A stretch of DNA of 64,000 nucleotides, from contig NZ_CP093280.1 of assembly GCF_026651855.1 (NCBI RefSeq), positions 7,400,501 to 7,464,500 on the forward strand, in the 5' to 3' direction. Both the position numbers and the translations under genes were made by a program. Position 1 is the first letter of the stretch. Every line of letters begins with the position of its first letter. The DNA is from Pseudomonas silvicola (GTDB lineage Bacteria; Pseudomonadota; Gammaproteobacteria; Pseudomonadales; Pseudomonadaceae). Below the pieces are notes generated by a model. It made no database searches. It worked only from the letters and a program-made list of their open reading frames with translations, and was not told where the DNA came from. Shown here piece after piece: positions 11,091 through 20,752 of this stretch.

Positions 11091-11468
11091 GTGCTGAACA
11101 AGACACTCAAGCGCGTGCTGCCGATATTGCTGGTCGTGGTGATCGCCCAGCAGTGGGGCAAGATCGAAGCGTTTTTCAGCCCAACCTCGCAACTCACCGC
11201 ACAGGCCAGGGCTCACGCCCAGGTCACACTGTATTCGACGCGCTGGTGTGGGTACTGCAAGGACTTTCGCCGGTTTCTGGATCGCCAGGGGGTGGCCTAC
11301 CAGGAATTCGACATCGACAAGGACACCCAGGCGCGCCAGCGCTATGAAGCGCTGGGCGGGCGGGGTATTCCCATGCTGGATGTGAATGGCGTGCTGTTGC
11401 GCCAATTCAATGAGCCCGACATTCTCCAGGCACTTTCAAAAGAACCAGGCGGCGCCCATGTGCATTAA
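11091..11468 (+). CDS. Membrane-anchored glutaredoxin-family protein
   Basis: A 125-residue protein starting at GTG, 4 bases after yejK. An N-terminal hydrophobic segment (residues 9-20) anchors it in the inner membrane. A glutaredoxin-like domain follows, with the redox motif CGYC at 53-56 and the cis-proline segment GIPMLDVNG near residues 98-106. The likely role is thiol-disulfide exchange or deglutathionylation on the side facing the periplasm or membrane. The partner is unknown. Confidence 0.85.
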   Translation: MLNKTLKRVLPILLVVVIAQQWGKIEAFFSPTSQLTAQARAHAQVTLYSTRWCGYCKDFRRFLDRQGVAYQEFDIDKDTQARQRYEALGGRGIPMLDVNGVLLRQFNEPDILQALSKEPGGAHVH

Positions 11469-11536
11469 TAGCACGGACGGTATCTGAATATTTAACTACC
11501 CCATTTCGTATAATCCTCTACACCGTGATGACTATG

Positions 11537-11556
11537 ACCTGTCAGTTCTTACAGGT
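11537..11556. promoter_or_regulatory. Palindromic operator candidate upstream of the first halovibrin-like gene
   Basis: acctgtcagttcttacaggt is an imperfect palindrome (acctgt-n-ag / ct-n-acaggt) about 85 bases before the ATG at 11639. It lies in an AT-rich promoter-like stretch. It resembles a regulator binding site, but I cannot name the regulator. The TGTnAG/CTnACA halves recall GacA-type boxes, yet the spacing is far too short for that motif. Confidence 0.4.
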
Positions 11557-11638
11557 GACAGCGTTCGCGGGTGCGCTCTAATATTTCGTGTGGAGAAAAA
11601 ACAACTAACCACTGATAGCTCGCACTGTAGGCTCCCCC

Positions 11639-12616
11639 ATGAAGCGTTCAGCCCGTTTATTGACCCTGATGGCGTTCATCCTGTTGAGCGCTTGCCATTC
11701 AACGCCCCCCACCCCTGACGCCCAGGCACCCGCCCCATCAACACAGGGGGCCACACCGGCATCAACTTCAAGCGCTATAACCCCCCGGGTACAGTTACAA
11801 AAGCCACAGGACGTATTGGCCAGCGTCAACAAGAATTATTCCGAGATCACCACGAGTTGCAAACAATACGGCACCTCGGCGGACCGTGGGCTTTACTACT
11901 GCAGCGGTGTCACCTTGCGCACCGTGGATGATGGTGCATTTAACCCCTGGGCCTACAGCCCGACTGCCGTTGCTATCGGCGCCACCTCTTACTCCTGGAT
12001 AAGGCAAGATACAGGGATCAATAACCTGTATCACCCCGCAGGATTTATATTACGTAACAAGGTGGATGCTATCGCTGCCGGGTTACCCGGACTGGATACC
12101 GGGTTCATCTGCATGTACCCCTATGATGCCTGGACCACCACAGTGAATGGTCACCAGGGTTGCGGGCTAAAACCCAGAATCATCAAGCCGCAAGCCGGCA
12201 ATGACAATGGTGCTTACGCCTGGGGTTCGTGCGACGCCATTGGCGTGACCACAACAGCACAGTGGAATGCCGACTTCAGGGCGCGTGCGCAGAACCTGGA
12301 AAAACAATGTTCCTGGAATATCGATAAACCCAGTGCCTGGGTATCCATGATTTCATCCCGTAACACGTTTGGAAGAAGAGATGTGTGGACCGAAATCCTG
12401 CTGAACAACTATAACAACGGCAACTCCATGCCGCGCTATATCGCCGCTTTCTTCTATGACCCACGCAAAGCGGGTGGACTGACCGCCGCGCAAAACTTCC
12501 AGCGCAAATTAAATGCTGCAGGATACAGTGTCCCCATCCTCCGACTGCAGTTCGACCTGCCCCTCGGCGCGTTCTCTTACGTTGCGGCCGACCAGGCAGT
12601 TCCTCAATCCCAATAA
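11639..12616 (+). CDS. Halovibrin-like lipoprotein, copy 1
   Basis: A 325-residue predicted lipoprotein: the signal ends in the lipobox LLSAC (Cys19), followed by a Pro/Ala/Thr/Ser-rich linker to about residue 45. The body matches what I remember of halovibrin (HvnA/HvnC) proteins: YYCSGVTLRT, SPxxxxxGATSYSWIRQD, GFICMYP, GCG, GVTTTAQW, QCSW and a terminal YIAAFFY...VPILRLQF. Vibrio fischeri halovibrins are secreted NAD+ glycohydrolases. Six cysteines are shared with the two paralogues at 12665 and 15318, suggesting disulfides outside the cytoplasm. The family call is by eye; the activity is unknown. Confidence 0.6.
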   Translation: MKRSARLLTLMAFILLSACHSTPPTPDAQAPAPSTQGATPASTSSAITPRVQLQKPQDVLASVNKNYSEITTSCKQYGTSADRGLYYCSGVTLRTVDDGAFNPWAYSPTAVAIGATSYSWIRQDTGINNLYHPAGFILRNKVDAIAAGLPGLDTGFICMYPYDAWTTTVNGHQGCGLKPRIIKPQAGNDNGAYAWGSCDAIGVTTTAQWNADFRARAQNLEKQCSWNIDKPSAWVSMISSRNTFGRRDVWTEILLNNYNNGNSMPRYIAAFFYDPRKAGGLTAAQNFQRKLNAAGYSVPILRLQFDLPLGAFSYVAADQAVPQSQ

Positions 12617-12664
12617 TCTGACCTGACGGCTACCCGTCTGCCCATGATGATGAATGAGGCTACC

Positions 12665-13603
12665 ATGAATACTCTAACCCGCTTCGCGTCATGTGCGCTC
12701 GTACTGATTAACCTGAGTGCGTGCACAACCGTCACTACGTCGCCCCCGGAATCCGCAAGCGCTTCAGTTATAACGCCCGCCGCCCAATTGCAGAAACCTG
12801 CCGCCATTCTTGAGGCGATGAACCGCAACTACAACGAAGCGACCACGGACTGTCGCGAGGCGGGCAGTAACGAGCGCAGAGGCACTTATTACTGCAGCGG
12901 GGTATTGCTGCGCACCGTTGATGATGGTGCGTTCACGCCGTGGTCTTATAGCCCAAGTGCCGTTACCCTGGGCGCCACCTCGTATTCGTGGATCCGCCAA
13001 GATGTACCGACCACGCAGTTATATAACCGCGCCGGTTTTATTCTGCGCAACCGCGTTGAAGCCATGGCGAATGGCCTTCCGGGCCTGGAGACAGGGTTCA
13101 TTTGCATCTACCCCTTCAATGCTGGCACCGTCAGCAACTTGAACCATAACGGCTGTGGTCTGAGGACATTGCGCACCGGTTTCGAACAAAAGGCAGAGCG
13201 CAATAATAATTCAGCCTACGCCTGGGGTTCCTGTGAAGCCGCTGGCATCACCACCGAGGCACAGTGGGATCAGTACTACACGCAAAATGGTAAGCGTCAA
13301 TGCTCATGGGGCATGGAAAACCAGACGGGCTGGAAGGCCGTCGTCAGCACCATGAACCGATACGGGACGCGGGCTCACAACGAAATAATGTTGAAGAACT
13401 ACAACAACGGCGAGGCTATGCCCAGGTATATCGCGGCCTTTTTCTATGATATCAATCGCGCAGGTTCGCTGGCAGATGCGCAAAGCTTCCAGCGCAAGCT
13501 TAATGCCGCCGGTTACAACGTGCCGATACTGAGGTTGGACTTTACCGCTGCGAAAGCCAACCGCTTCGCCTATGCCGTAGCCGACCAAGCTGTCCCTCAG
13601 TAG
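12665..13603 (+). CDS. Halovibrin-like lipoprotein, copy 2
   Basis: A 312-residue lipoprotein with lipobox NLSAC (about Cys21). It is more than half identical by eye to the preceding gene along its whole length (for example CSGVLLRTVDDGAFTPWSY against CSGVTLRTVDDGAFNPWAY), so the pair is a tandem duplication 48 bases apart. The start at 12665 is chosen because GAGG lies 5 bases upstream; the frame is open to 12644. Conserved Arg in CSGxxLR, Ser in GATSYSW and Glu in NEIML could form an R-S-E arrangement like that of ADP-ribosyltransferase-fold enzymes. That is inference only. Confidence 0.6.
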   Translation: MNTLTRFASCALVLINLSACTTVTTSPPESASASVITPAAQLQKPAAILEAMNRNYNEATTDCREAGSNERRGTYYCSGVLLRTVDDGAFTPWSYSPSAVTLGATSYSWIRQDVPTTQLYNRAGFILRNRVEAMANGLPGLETGFICIYPFNAGTVSNLNHNGCGLRTLRTGFEQKAERNNNSAYAWGSCEAAGITTEAQWDQYYTQNGKRQCSWGMENQTGWKAVVSTMNRYGTRAHNEIMLKNYNNGEAMPRYIAAFFYDINRAGSLADAQSFQRKLNAAGYNVPILRLDFTAAKANRFAYAVADQAVPQ

Positions 13604-13805
13604 CGATTGCCTTGCACTGAAAAGCGATGCCGCAGCACCGCCACCCTCTGATCGGCGAACCTTCCCTTGCCGCGGCAGCCAGCTATGCGACGGATTCAAG
13701 CGTGAACGTAATATCAGCCAGGCCGCCGCCGAGACTTTTTCAGCAGCCGCGCTGGTTGAGTACGGGAGGCCGCATCCGGGGGCAAGTAAGCTGCAGACGG
13801 ATAAG

Positions 13806-14741
13806 TCAGCGCCGATCCACGGTGAAACCCAGCCGCGGAAAGTGCACATGCACCGTCCCCGCACGCGGATCGTCCCGGCGCACGATCAATTCCTCACGCC
13901 CCGCGAACAATAGCTCGCCCGCTACCGGGTCGACGCCATAGTCGACGGCGGCGACGGTCACCTGGTCCCCTGGCTTGATACCGTTGAGGTCGATGAAGTC
14001 ATCGACCGGCAACGGCGCCGGCACACTGGTGCGTGCCACCGTCAACGCCTCCTCGGCGCTCAACTCACTGTAGGCGCCATGACCGAAGCCCAGCACCCGG
14101 CCCAGCCAGGCGTGCACCGCGGGGTATTCGTCGACCAGGGGCGAAGTCACCGGGGTGCCTTTGAGGAACCACAAGGGATGAGCCAGCGCGAAGTCGGCAA
14201 CCGACGGCTCGCCGAACAGGTAATCACCCACCTCGCGTTGCAGTTGCTGTTCCAGCCGCGCCATGAACACCGGCCACTGGTGCTTGGCCTGTTCCAACGG
14301 CACGCGGGTGGCCGAGCCACCGCTGAACAACTGCGCACGGTCGGCGATGAAGGCCTTCACCGCTTCCGGGGGCAGGCGCGCGAAGCGCACAGCCACGGAC
14401 TCGGGCTGGAACACCAGGCTCACCGCGTGCCTGAACAATTCCGAATCGGCCCAGGCGGCGAAGGTGGCCACGGTCATTTCCTGGCCCTCCGGAAAAAACG
14501 CCGGCAGGGCTTTCTCCTGATCCAGGCGGCGAGCGATCAGCGCGGTATCGCAATAGATGTCCGCGCCTACCTGAAGCACAGGGGTCTTGCGGTAGCCACC
14601 GGTGAGCGCTACCAGGTCAGGCTTGGGCATGACCGGTGAGATCAGCACGGAACGCCAGGACAGGCCCTTGAACCCCAGCATCAAGCGAGTCTTTTCGGCG
14701 AACGGGGACGTGGGGTAGTGGTGAAGGATCAGCTCGGTCAT
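13806..14741 (-). CDS. Glutathione S-transferase family protein with extra C-terminal domain
   Basis: A 311-residue cytosolic protein. Residues 1-80 are a thioredoxin-like GST N-domain (LILHHYPTSPFAEKTRLMLG, then GGYRKTPVLQVGADIYCDTALIARRLD). The helical GST C-domain runs to about residue 220. The final 85 residues (VDDFIDLNGIKPGDQVTVAAVDYG to FPRLGFTVDRR) are a beta-rich extension absent from ordinary GSTs, which are about 200-230 residues. Substrate unknown. It is convergent with the halovibrin-like pair and has its own promoter. Confidence 0.85.
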   Translation of the reverse strand: MTELILHHYPTSPFAEKTRLMLGFKGLSWRSVLISPVMPKPDLVALTGGYRKTPVLQVGADIYCDTALIARRLDQEKALPAFFPEGQEMTVATFAAWADSELFRHAVSLVFQPESVAVRFARLPPEAVKAFIADRAQLFSGGSATRVPLEQAKHQWPVFMARLEQQLQREVGDYLFGEPSVADFALAHPLWFLKGTPVTSPLVDEYPAVHAWLGRVLGFGHGAYSELSAEEALTVARTSVPAPLPVDDFIDLNGIKPGDQVTVAAVDYGVDPVAGELLFAGREELIVRRDDPRAGTVHVHFPRLGFTVDRR

Positions 14742-14805
14742 CTTCGGCTCCGCCGCAGGGCTAAAAACTCAAGCTTACTCGCGCTCCCAGGCAGGGCCTA
14801 GCCAT

Positions 14806-15117
14806 TCAGGCCGATAGTGGCTCATCAACCGGATCAATTGGCACCCAGGACTCCACCAGGCGCTCCTTGGCGCGTTTGCGCAGGCGCTTGATCAAGCGTT
14901 CCTGGCGCAAGGCCTCGCCCTTGTCCGGCCAGCACTCCACGTACACCAGCGCCACGGCGGGGCTGGAACTGAAGAAACGCGCGCCCTTGCCGCTCTGGTG
15001 CTGGCTGAAACGGCGCCGGGGGTTGTCGCTGATACCGCAATACAGCGAACCATTGGCCGCGCGGACCAGGTAGACATACCAGGGTTTGCCTGGCGAAGGG
15101 ACTGTAGGTTCGTTCAC
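14806..15117 (-). CDS. GIY-YIG endonuclease-superfamily protein (YhbQ-like)
   Basis: A 103-residue single-domain GIY-YIG protein. The motif reads [18 protein letters not shown], with the first tyrosines of the catalytic layer, followed by [19 protein letters not shown] and the conserved [16 protein letters not shown] block. The proposed start is GTG at 15117, giving the common N-terminus before KPWYVYL; an ATG at 15156 adds 13 residues. Proteins of this small type are thought to act on DNA, but their job in the cell is not settled. Confidence 0.85.
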   Translation of the reverse strand: MNEPTVPSPGKPWYVYLVRAANGSLYCGISDNPRRRFSQHQSGKGARFFSSSPAVALVYVECWPDKGEALRQERLIKRLRKRAKERLVESWVPIDPVDEPLSA

Positions 15118-15317
15118 ACCGGCAAGACCATGCTGAAGATGATGAATTCTACCCATTCTGACGGAGAAGGTTGCCCTTTCTCACGGTTCCTACGGCATCG
15201 AGGGGGCCGGCAGCGGGACACCGTCGTGCTTTCAGGCCTGCGGACAGCCATTGGGCGACATACCCCGGCGAGGCAGAAAAATAGTGTGGGTGGCTCATTC
15301 CTCACGAGGCCTTTACC

Positions 15318-16229
15318 ATGAAAAACACCCCGACCACGCGCCACCTGCTGGCGTGCCTGGCAAGCCTGACACTGGCGCCCTTCGCCCTGGCGAATGTTGG
15401 CGATGATACCGCCCAGGCGATGACAACCTACTACAACGACACACCTGAGCACTGCAACGAAAAGCCTGCGTTCAGGTGCTCCGGCCTGTTGCTGCGCGCC
15501 ACCACACCCTCAGACCATTACTTCACCTGGGACCATAGCCCCGGCACCCTGCAGAAGCAGGCGGCATCGTTTTCCTACCTGCGCGCCGACGCGGCCTTTG
15601 ACCGGCTGGCCGAAAGCGGACGCAGTGGCTACACCCTGTTCCCTACCGACTACAAACCTGCCGGCAACCTGGGGTACAAGGTGATGTGCGCGTACCCCAC
15701 CGACGGGGACAGCTGGAAACGCGATAAAAGCGGTTGCGGCGACAACAAGCGCACGCCCGAAATAACCGAAGCCTTGTGCGACAAGCTCGGTATCACCACC
15801 GCCGAGCAGTGGGTCAGCCATTACCGCCAATCACCGGACCCGCTGGTGGAGGATCGCTGGGCAGGCAACCCTGATTACCGTTACGCCAGCCAGTGCGCTT
15901 TCGACGTGCGCAGCAAGGACCTGCGCCGTAATGCTGAATACTTCTACCAGAGCGTGCGGGTGATGCAACTGATGAACGACCGGCCCTTCGCGTGGAACGA
16001 GGTCATGATCCAGGCCTGGGACCAAACGAAGTTCGCCGAGTTGCCGATCCAGTCGTTCTTCCACATCGAAGGCAAGGGCGGCCTGGGCGATGCGCAGAAA
16101 GTGCAGAAGCAGTGGCACGACAAGACCGGCACATTCATTCCAGTGATCGGCATCCGCTTGCCTTCCCGGGTGGAAGCGGCCAGGTTCACGTACCGGGAGC
16201 AGGATCAGCACCCTCTGGTGCCGCGCTGA
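15318..16229 (+). CDS. Halovibrin-like exported protein, copy 3
   Basis: A 303-residue protein with a cleavable signal (MKNTPTTRHLLACLASLTLA, cut likely after FALA) and no lipobox, so probably soluble in the periplasm or secreted. It is the most halovibrin-like of the three: FRCSGLLLRATTPSDHYFTW, ASFSYLRADAAF, KVMCAYP, GCGDN, CDKLGITTAEQW, QCAFDV, NEVMIQAW and LPIQSFFHIEGKGGLGDAQ. The six cysteines of copies 1 and 2 are conserved. NAD+ glycohydrolase or ADP-ribosyltransferase activity is possible by family but unproven. It runs tail to tail, with no gap, into the next minus-strand gene. Confidence 0.65.
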   Translation: MKNTPTTRHLLACLASLTLAPFALANVGDDTAQAMTTYYNDTPEHCNEKPAFRCSGLLLRATTPSDHYFTWDHSPGTLQKQAASFSYLRADAAFDRLAESGRSGYTLFPTDYKPAGNLGYKVMCAYPTDGDSWKRDKSGCGDNKRTPEITEALCDKLGITTAEQWVSHYRQSPDPLVEDRWAGNPDYRYASQCAFDVRSKDLRRNAEYFYQSVRVMQLMNDRPFAWNEVMIQAWDQTKFAELPIQSFFHIEGKGGLGDAQKVQKQWHDKTGTFIPVIGIRLPSRVEAARFTYREQDQHPLVPR

Positions 16230-16703
16230 TCAGGCCGTTGCCGCCTGGAAGGCACGCAACCCCTTGAGCGCCTGATGCCGCACCTTGCCCTTGAGCAATG
16301 GTGTCCAGCCCAGTAGCAGGCCGGGGGTACCCAAGGCCTGGCGTGACCAGCGCCAGAAATCGAAGTGATCGTGGTGTTCGCAGATCTTGCCGTCACGGAA
16401 CACGAAGCGGGCATGGATGTGGTTCACCACGGTGCGGCCGGTCTGGGTAAACAGATACGTCGCTGTCCAGTCGGCACTGCCATGGTGGTCGCCGGCGTGG
16501 ACGTGGTCGAAGGTCAAGGAAAAGTCCTTGGCCCGCGCTGCGAGCATGCGCCACATGTCGCCCGCATCCTTGCCGCGCAGCGTTCCGAAAGCCGGGTCGC
16601 TGAACACCACATCGTCGGTGTAACTGGCGGCCATGGCTTCGGCGTCCAGGCGCTGGAAAGCCAGGTAGAAACGGGTGATCAGGGCTGCGTTGGCTTCGCT
16701 CAT
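16230..16703 (-). CDS. NTF2-like / SnoaL-type protein
   Basis: A 157-residue soluble protein of the nuclear-transport-factor-2 fold. NAALITRFYLAFQRLDAEAMAASY and DDVVFSDPAFGTLRGKDA are the usual N-terminal helices and first strand, and ATYLFTQTGRTVVNHIHARFVFRDGKI is the conical sheet. Such proteins act as small isomerases, hydrolases or ligand binders. No substrate can be inferred. The C-terminus carries a basic tail. Confidence 0.8.
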   Translation of the reverse strand: MSEANAALITRFYLAFQRLDAEAMAASYTDDVVFSDPAFGTLRGKDAGDMWRMLAARAKDFSLTFDHVHAGDHHGSADWTATYLFTQTGRTVVNHIHARFVFRDGKICEHHDHFDFWRWSRQALGTPGLLLGWTPLLKGKVRHQALKGLRAFQAATA

Positions 16704-16808
16704 GGGCAGGACTCTGGTTGAGGTCCTGCCATCCTAGCAGTTCCGCCCGGCAATGCACCGCATCGCGCCTCATGCCCTTTCAGATGCAGAACCAGGGTAT
16801 GTCGGGTT

Positions 16809-18035
16809 TCAGATCTTTTCGCTGGTGACGTTCACGTGGAGCGACCGCCCGGCGCCCATGCCCGCGATGATCGCCAGGGTGCCGATTACCGCGAAGATCC
16901 AGCCCACCGCGTCCCAGCCGCCACTCCAGTCATGCACCAGGCCCACGGCCAACGGCCCCATGGAGGCCAGCGTGTAACCGACACCCTGGGCCATGCTCGA
17001 CAGGTTGGCCGCCACGTGGGCATCGCTGGCGCGCAGTACGATCAAGGTCAGGGCTACGGCGAACATGGCGCCCTGCCCCAGCCCCAGCACCACCGCCCAG
17101 AACCACAGCCCGCCCAGCGGCGCGTAGAGGCAGCCGAACAAGCCCGCCAGGGTCAAGCCCATCACGGTAACGATAGCGACGCGCTGGTCACGGCCGCGGG
17201 TGGCCAACCACGGTGCGATCAACGAGCTGCCCAGCTGTATAAGAATGGAGAACGACAGCACCAGCCCCGCTTCGGCAGCATCCAGGCCGCGCCCCATCAA
17301 CATCGACGGCAACCAGCCAAACACGATGTAGGCCAACGACGACTGCAGCCCCATGAACAGCGTCACCTGCCACGCCAGCCGGTCACGGAACAGGCCACGC
17401 ACCCGGTAGCGCGCATGGTGGGCGCCATGCCGGGCCCGCGTCTGGGGCAACCAGAACACCGCAGCCAGCAGTGCGGGCACTACCCAGAACCCCAGCCCCA
17501 TGGCCCAGCGGTGGCCGAAGGCCTCGGCCAGGGGCACGCTGGCGCCAGCGGCCAGCGCCGCGCCAAGGCACAGCGCCATGGTGTAAACGCCGGTCATGGT
17601 GCCTGCCTGCTTGGCAAAGTCCCGCTTGACGATTCCCGGCAAGAGCACACCAATGATGCCAATACTGGCACCGGACAGAATACTGCCGGCGAACAGCCCG
17701 ACCACCCCAAGCTGGCTACGCAGGGCGATGCCCGCCGCCAGCACCAGCAGGATGCCCAACACCACGCGTTCGGCCCCAAAACGCCGGGACAGCATGGGCG
17801 CCAATGGCGCGAACAGTCCCAGGCACAACACGGGCAGCGTGGTCAAAAGCCCCGCGGTTGAACCACTGAGGCCCAGGTCATGGGACACCTGCCCCAGCAA
17901 CGGCGCCATGCTCGAAAGCGCCGGGCGCAGGTTCAGGGCCACCAGCACCAGGCCCAGCAGCAACAGCCAGGGCCGCGGCACGGCGGCAGTTTGATCGGCA
18001 GGCATCTTCAGCGCCTCGGTGGTTGGAGTGGACAT
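16809..18035 (-). CDS. Major facilitator transporter, CynX/NimT type
   Basis: A 408-residue inner-membrane transporter with twelve predicted membrane segments. The first-helix region LVALNLRPALSSMAPLLGQV and the GLLTTLPVLCLGLFAPLAP segment identify the CynX/NimT (cyanate/2-nitroimidazole) branch of the MFS. Substrate unknown. The start of this gene lies 15 bases after the end of the upstream GntR-type regulator on the same strand, so the two form a unit. Confidence 0.85.
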   Translation of the reverse strand: MSTPTTEALKMPADQTAAVPRPWLLLLGLVLVALNLRPALSSMAPLLGQVSHDLGLSGSTAGLLTTLPVLCLGLFAPLAPMLSRRFGAERVVLGILLVLAAGIALRSQLGVVGLFAGSILSGASIGIIGVLLPGIVKRDFAKQAGTMTGVYTMALCLGAALAAGASVPLAEAFGHRWAMGLGFWVVPALLAAVFWLPQTRARHGAHHARYRVRGLFRDRLAWQVTLFMGLQSSLAYIVFGWLPSMLMGRGLDAAEAGLVLSFSILIQLGSSLIAPWLATRGRDQRVAIVTVMGLTLAGLFGCLYAPLGGLWFWAVVLGLGQGAMFAVALTLIVLRASDAHVAANLSSMAQGVGYTLASMGPLAVGLVHDWSGGWDAVGWIFAVIGTLAIIAGMGAGRSLHVNVTSEKI

Positions 18036-18050
18036 AGGGCAGTTCCTCGA

Positions 18051-18707
18051 TCAAAGGTCCGGGCAGTCGATCAGCTCGCGGCAGATCGACATGGCCCGTT
18101 CCGGGTCGCTTGCTTCAATGGCGGCCAGCAGCTCGCCGTGCAAGTCGAATACGTGAAGGTTGCGTGGGGTGTGGTTGAGCGAATGCAGAATCGCCTCGCC
18201 GACAACGCTGGAGAAAAACCGGTACAGCTGACTCAACGTGGGGTTGTGCGCGGCGTCCACCAGCAAGCGGTGAAACACCAGGTCGCAGGCAATGTAGCTG
18301 TCGAGGTCAGTGTGGTAGTGGGCGCCACTGTGCTTGAGCGCGGCATGCAGCGCTTGCAGGTCTTGCTCAGTGCGCCGCCGGGCGGCCAGACCGATGGCTT
18401 CCACCTCGATGATGCGCCGGGTTTCCCGTGCCTGTTCGATGGAGCAGCTGGACAGCACCTTCAGTGTATCGAACGGGTCGACGCTGCCGCGCAGGTAGCT
18501 ACCGTCGCCCTGGCGAATATCGATCATGCCGCTGAACGCCAGCACACGCATGGCTTCACGCACGGTGTTGCGGCTGATGCCCAATTCCAGGGCAAGCTCC
18601 GGCTCGGTGGGTAGGCGCTGGCCTACGGCCCAGTGGCCGCGGGTAATGCGGTCGCGCAACTGGTCCAGGGCCTGGTCAACCAGGGAGCGCTTGATCAGGG
18701 TGGACAT
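18051..18707 (-). CDS. GntR-family (FadR/FCD) transcriptional regulator
   Basis: A 218-residue repressor-type protein. The N-terminal winged helix-turn-helix contains the GntR signature LPTEPELALELGISRNTVREAMRVL (about residues 36-60). The C-terminal FCD domain has the acidic/histidine ligand residues (EVEAIGLAARRR, DLVFHRLLVDAAHNP). The start at 18707 (MSTLIKRSLVDQ) is chosen; the frame is open to 18770. It precedes the MFS gene in the same operon and probably controls it in response to the transported compound. Confidence 0.9.
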   Translation of the reverse strand: MSTLIKRSLVDQALDQLRDRITRGHWAVGQRLPTEPELALELGISRNTVREAMRVLAFSGMIDIRQGDGSYLRGSVDPFDTLKVLSSCSIEQARETRRIIEVEAIGLAARRRTEQDLQALHAALKHSGAHYHTDLDSYIACDLVFHRLLVDAAHNPTLSQLYRFFSSVVGEAILHSLNHTPRNLHVFDLHGELLAAIEASDPERAMSICRELIDCPDL

Positions 18708-18827
18708 CGTCCAATCATCCGATGAATTTAGATAGATAGGCAGGGTAAAGAACGGGGAGTAGCTAGGCAAGACAAATTGCTAGCCATTTGTCGGCAGGAG
18801 AGTCCGGTGCTACCGGATCATGGGGAT

Positions 18828-18852
18828 AAAAAACCCGGCGCGTGGCCGGGTT
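18828..18852 (-). terminator. Intrinsic terminator of the aap operon
   Basis: On the minus strand aacccggc (complement of 18845-18852) pairs with gccgggtt (complement of 18832-18839), followed by six T. It is 15 bases past the aapP stop. Confidence 0.85.
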
Positions 18853-18866
18853 CTGGGAGGGGTAGG

Positions 18867-19631
<765 letters not shown>

Positions 19632-19641
19632 GATGACACTC

Positions 19642-20742
19642 CTAACGCTTGTGGCCAGTGTCCAGCTTGCGCTCCAGGTGCACGGAGTAGCGGGACATAC
19701 TGAAACAGAAAATCCAGAAAACGACGGCGGCGAACACATAGCCTTCGGTGGCCATGCCCAGCCATTTGGGGTCGGCGGCGGCTTGCTTGACGCTGTTGAG
19801 CAGGTCGAACAGGCCGATGATGATCACCAGGCTGGTGTCCTTGAACAACGCGATCAGGGTGTTGACGATACCCGGAATCACCAGCTTGAGCGCTTGCGGC
19901 AGAATCACCAGGCCCATGCTGCGCCAGTAACCCAGGCCCATGGCCGAAGCGGCTTCGTACTGACCCTTGGGAATCGCCTGCAGGCCGCCACGCACCACCT
20001 CGGCCACGTAGGCCGACTGGAACATGATGACGCCGATCAGCGCTCGCAGCAGCTTGTCGAAGCTCATGCCTTCAGGCAGGAACAACGGCAGCATCACCGA
20101 CGACATGAACAGCACGGTAATCAGTGGCACACCGCGCCAGAACTCGATGAACGTGACACATACCACCTTTACCGCCGGCATCTTCGAGCGCCGCCCCAGG
20201 GCCAGCAGGATGCCCAATGGCAAGGCGCCGGCGATGCCCACGGTGGCGATGACCAGGGTCAGCATCAGGCCGCCCCATTGGCTGGTGGCCACGTTTTCCA
20301 GGCCGAAGAAGCCGCCACGCAACAGGATGAAGGCAACGATCGGGTAGACCACCAGGAAGCTCAGGCCGTACACCACCTTGCGCGGGATGCGCGGGATGAA
20401 CAGCGGCGCGGCGCCCAGCACGGCCAGCCACACGGTCAGGTCCACGCGCCAGCGCAGTTCCGGCGGGTAGTAACCGTACATGAACTGGCCGAAGCGCTGC
20501 TCGATGAACACCCAGCAGGCGCCCGCCTTGGTGCAGTCTTCGCGGGTGGTGCCCACCCAGTTGGCGTCCAGGAACGCCCAGCTCAGCAGCGGTGGCACGA
20601 TCAGGTAGATCAGGTACAGCGCCAGCAGGGTCAACAGGGTGTTGAACCAGCTGGAAAAGAGGTTGGTGCGCATCCAGGCGACAGGGCCGACCGCCAGGTT
20701 GGGCGGGGGCATATTGGGTTTGAATACATGCGACGTCGTCAT
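19642..20742 (-). CDS. aapM: Amino-acid ABC transporter permease
   Basis: A 366-residue inner-membrane permease. A long N-terminal extension with several membrane segments precedes the HisM-type permease core, and the EAA loop reads [18 protein letters not shown]. The length and extended N-terminus distinguish AapM from GltK/HisM permeases. It pairs with AapQ to form the channel for amino acids delivered by AapJ. Confidence 0.93.
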   Translation of the reverse strand: MTTSHVFKPNMPPPNLAVGPVAWMRTNLFSSWFNTLLTLLALYLIYLIVPPLLSWAFLDANWVGTTREDCTKAGACWVFIEQRFGQFMYGYYPPELRWRVDLTVWLAVLGAAPLFIPRIPRKVVYGLSFLVVYPIVAFILLRGGFFGLENVATSQWGGLMLTLVIATVGIAGALPLGILLALGRRSKMPAVKVVCVTFIEFWRGVPLITVLFMSSVMLPLFLPEGMSFDKLLRALIGVIMFQSAYVAEVVRGGLQAIPKGQYEAASAMGLGYWRSMGLVILPQALKLVIPGIVNTLIALFKDTSLVIIIGLFDLLNSVKQAAADPKWLGMATEGYVFAAVVFWIFCFSMSRYSVHLERKLDTGHKR

Positions 20743-20752
20743 GGGCGTTTCC

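Noticed and set aside
11537-11556. GacA-type upstream box
   Set aside because: Half-sites TGTnAG and CTnACA are only 2 bases apart; the GacA motif needs about 6, so the site is listed only as an unassigned palindrome.
13627-13941. 104-codon frame between halovibrin copy 2 and the GST gene
   Set aside because: It overlaps the GST C-terminus on the other strand and shows no motif or ribosome-binding site.
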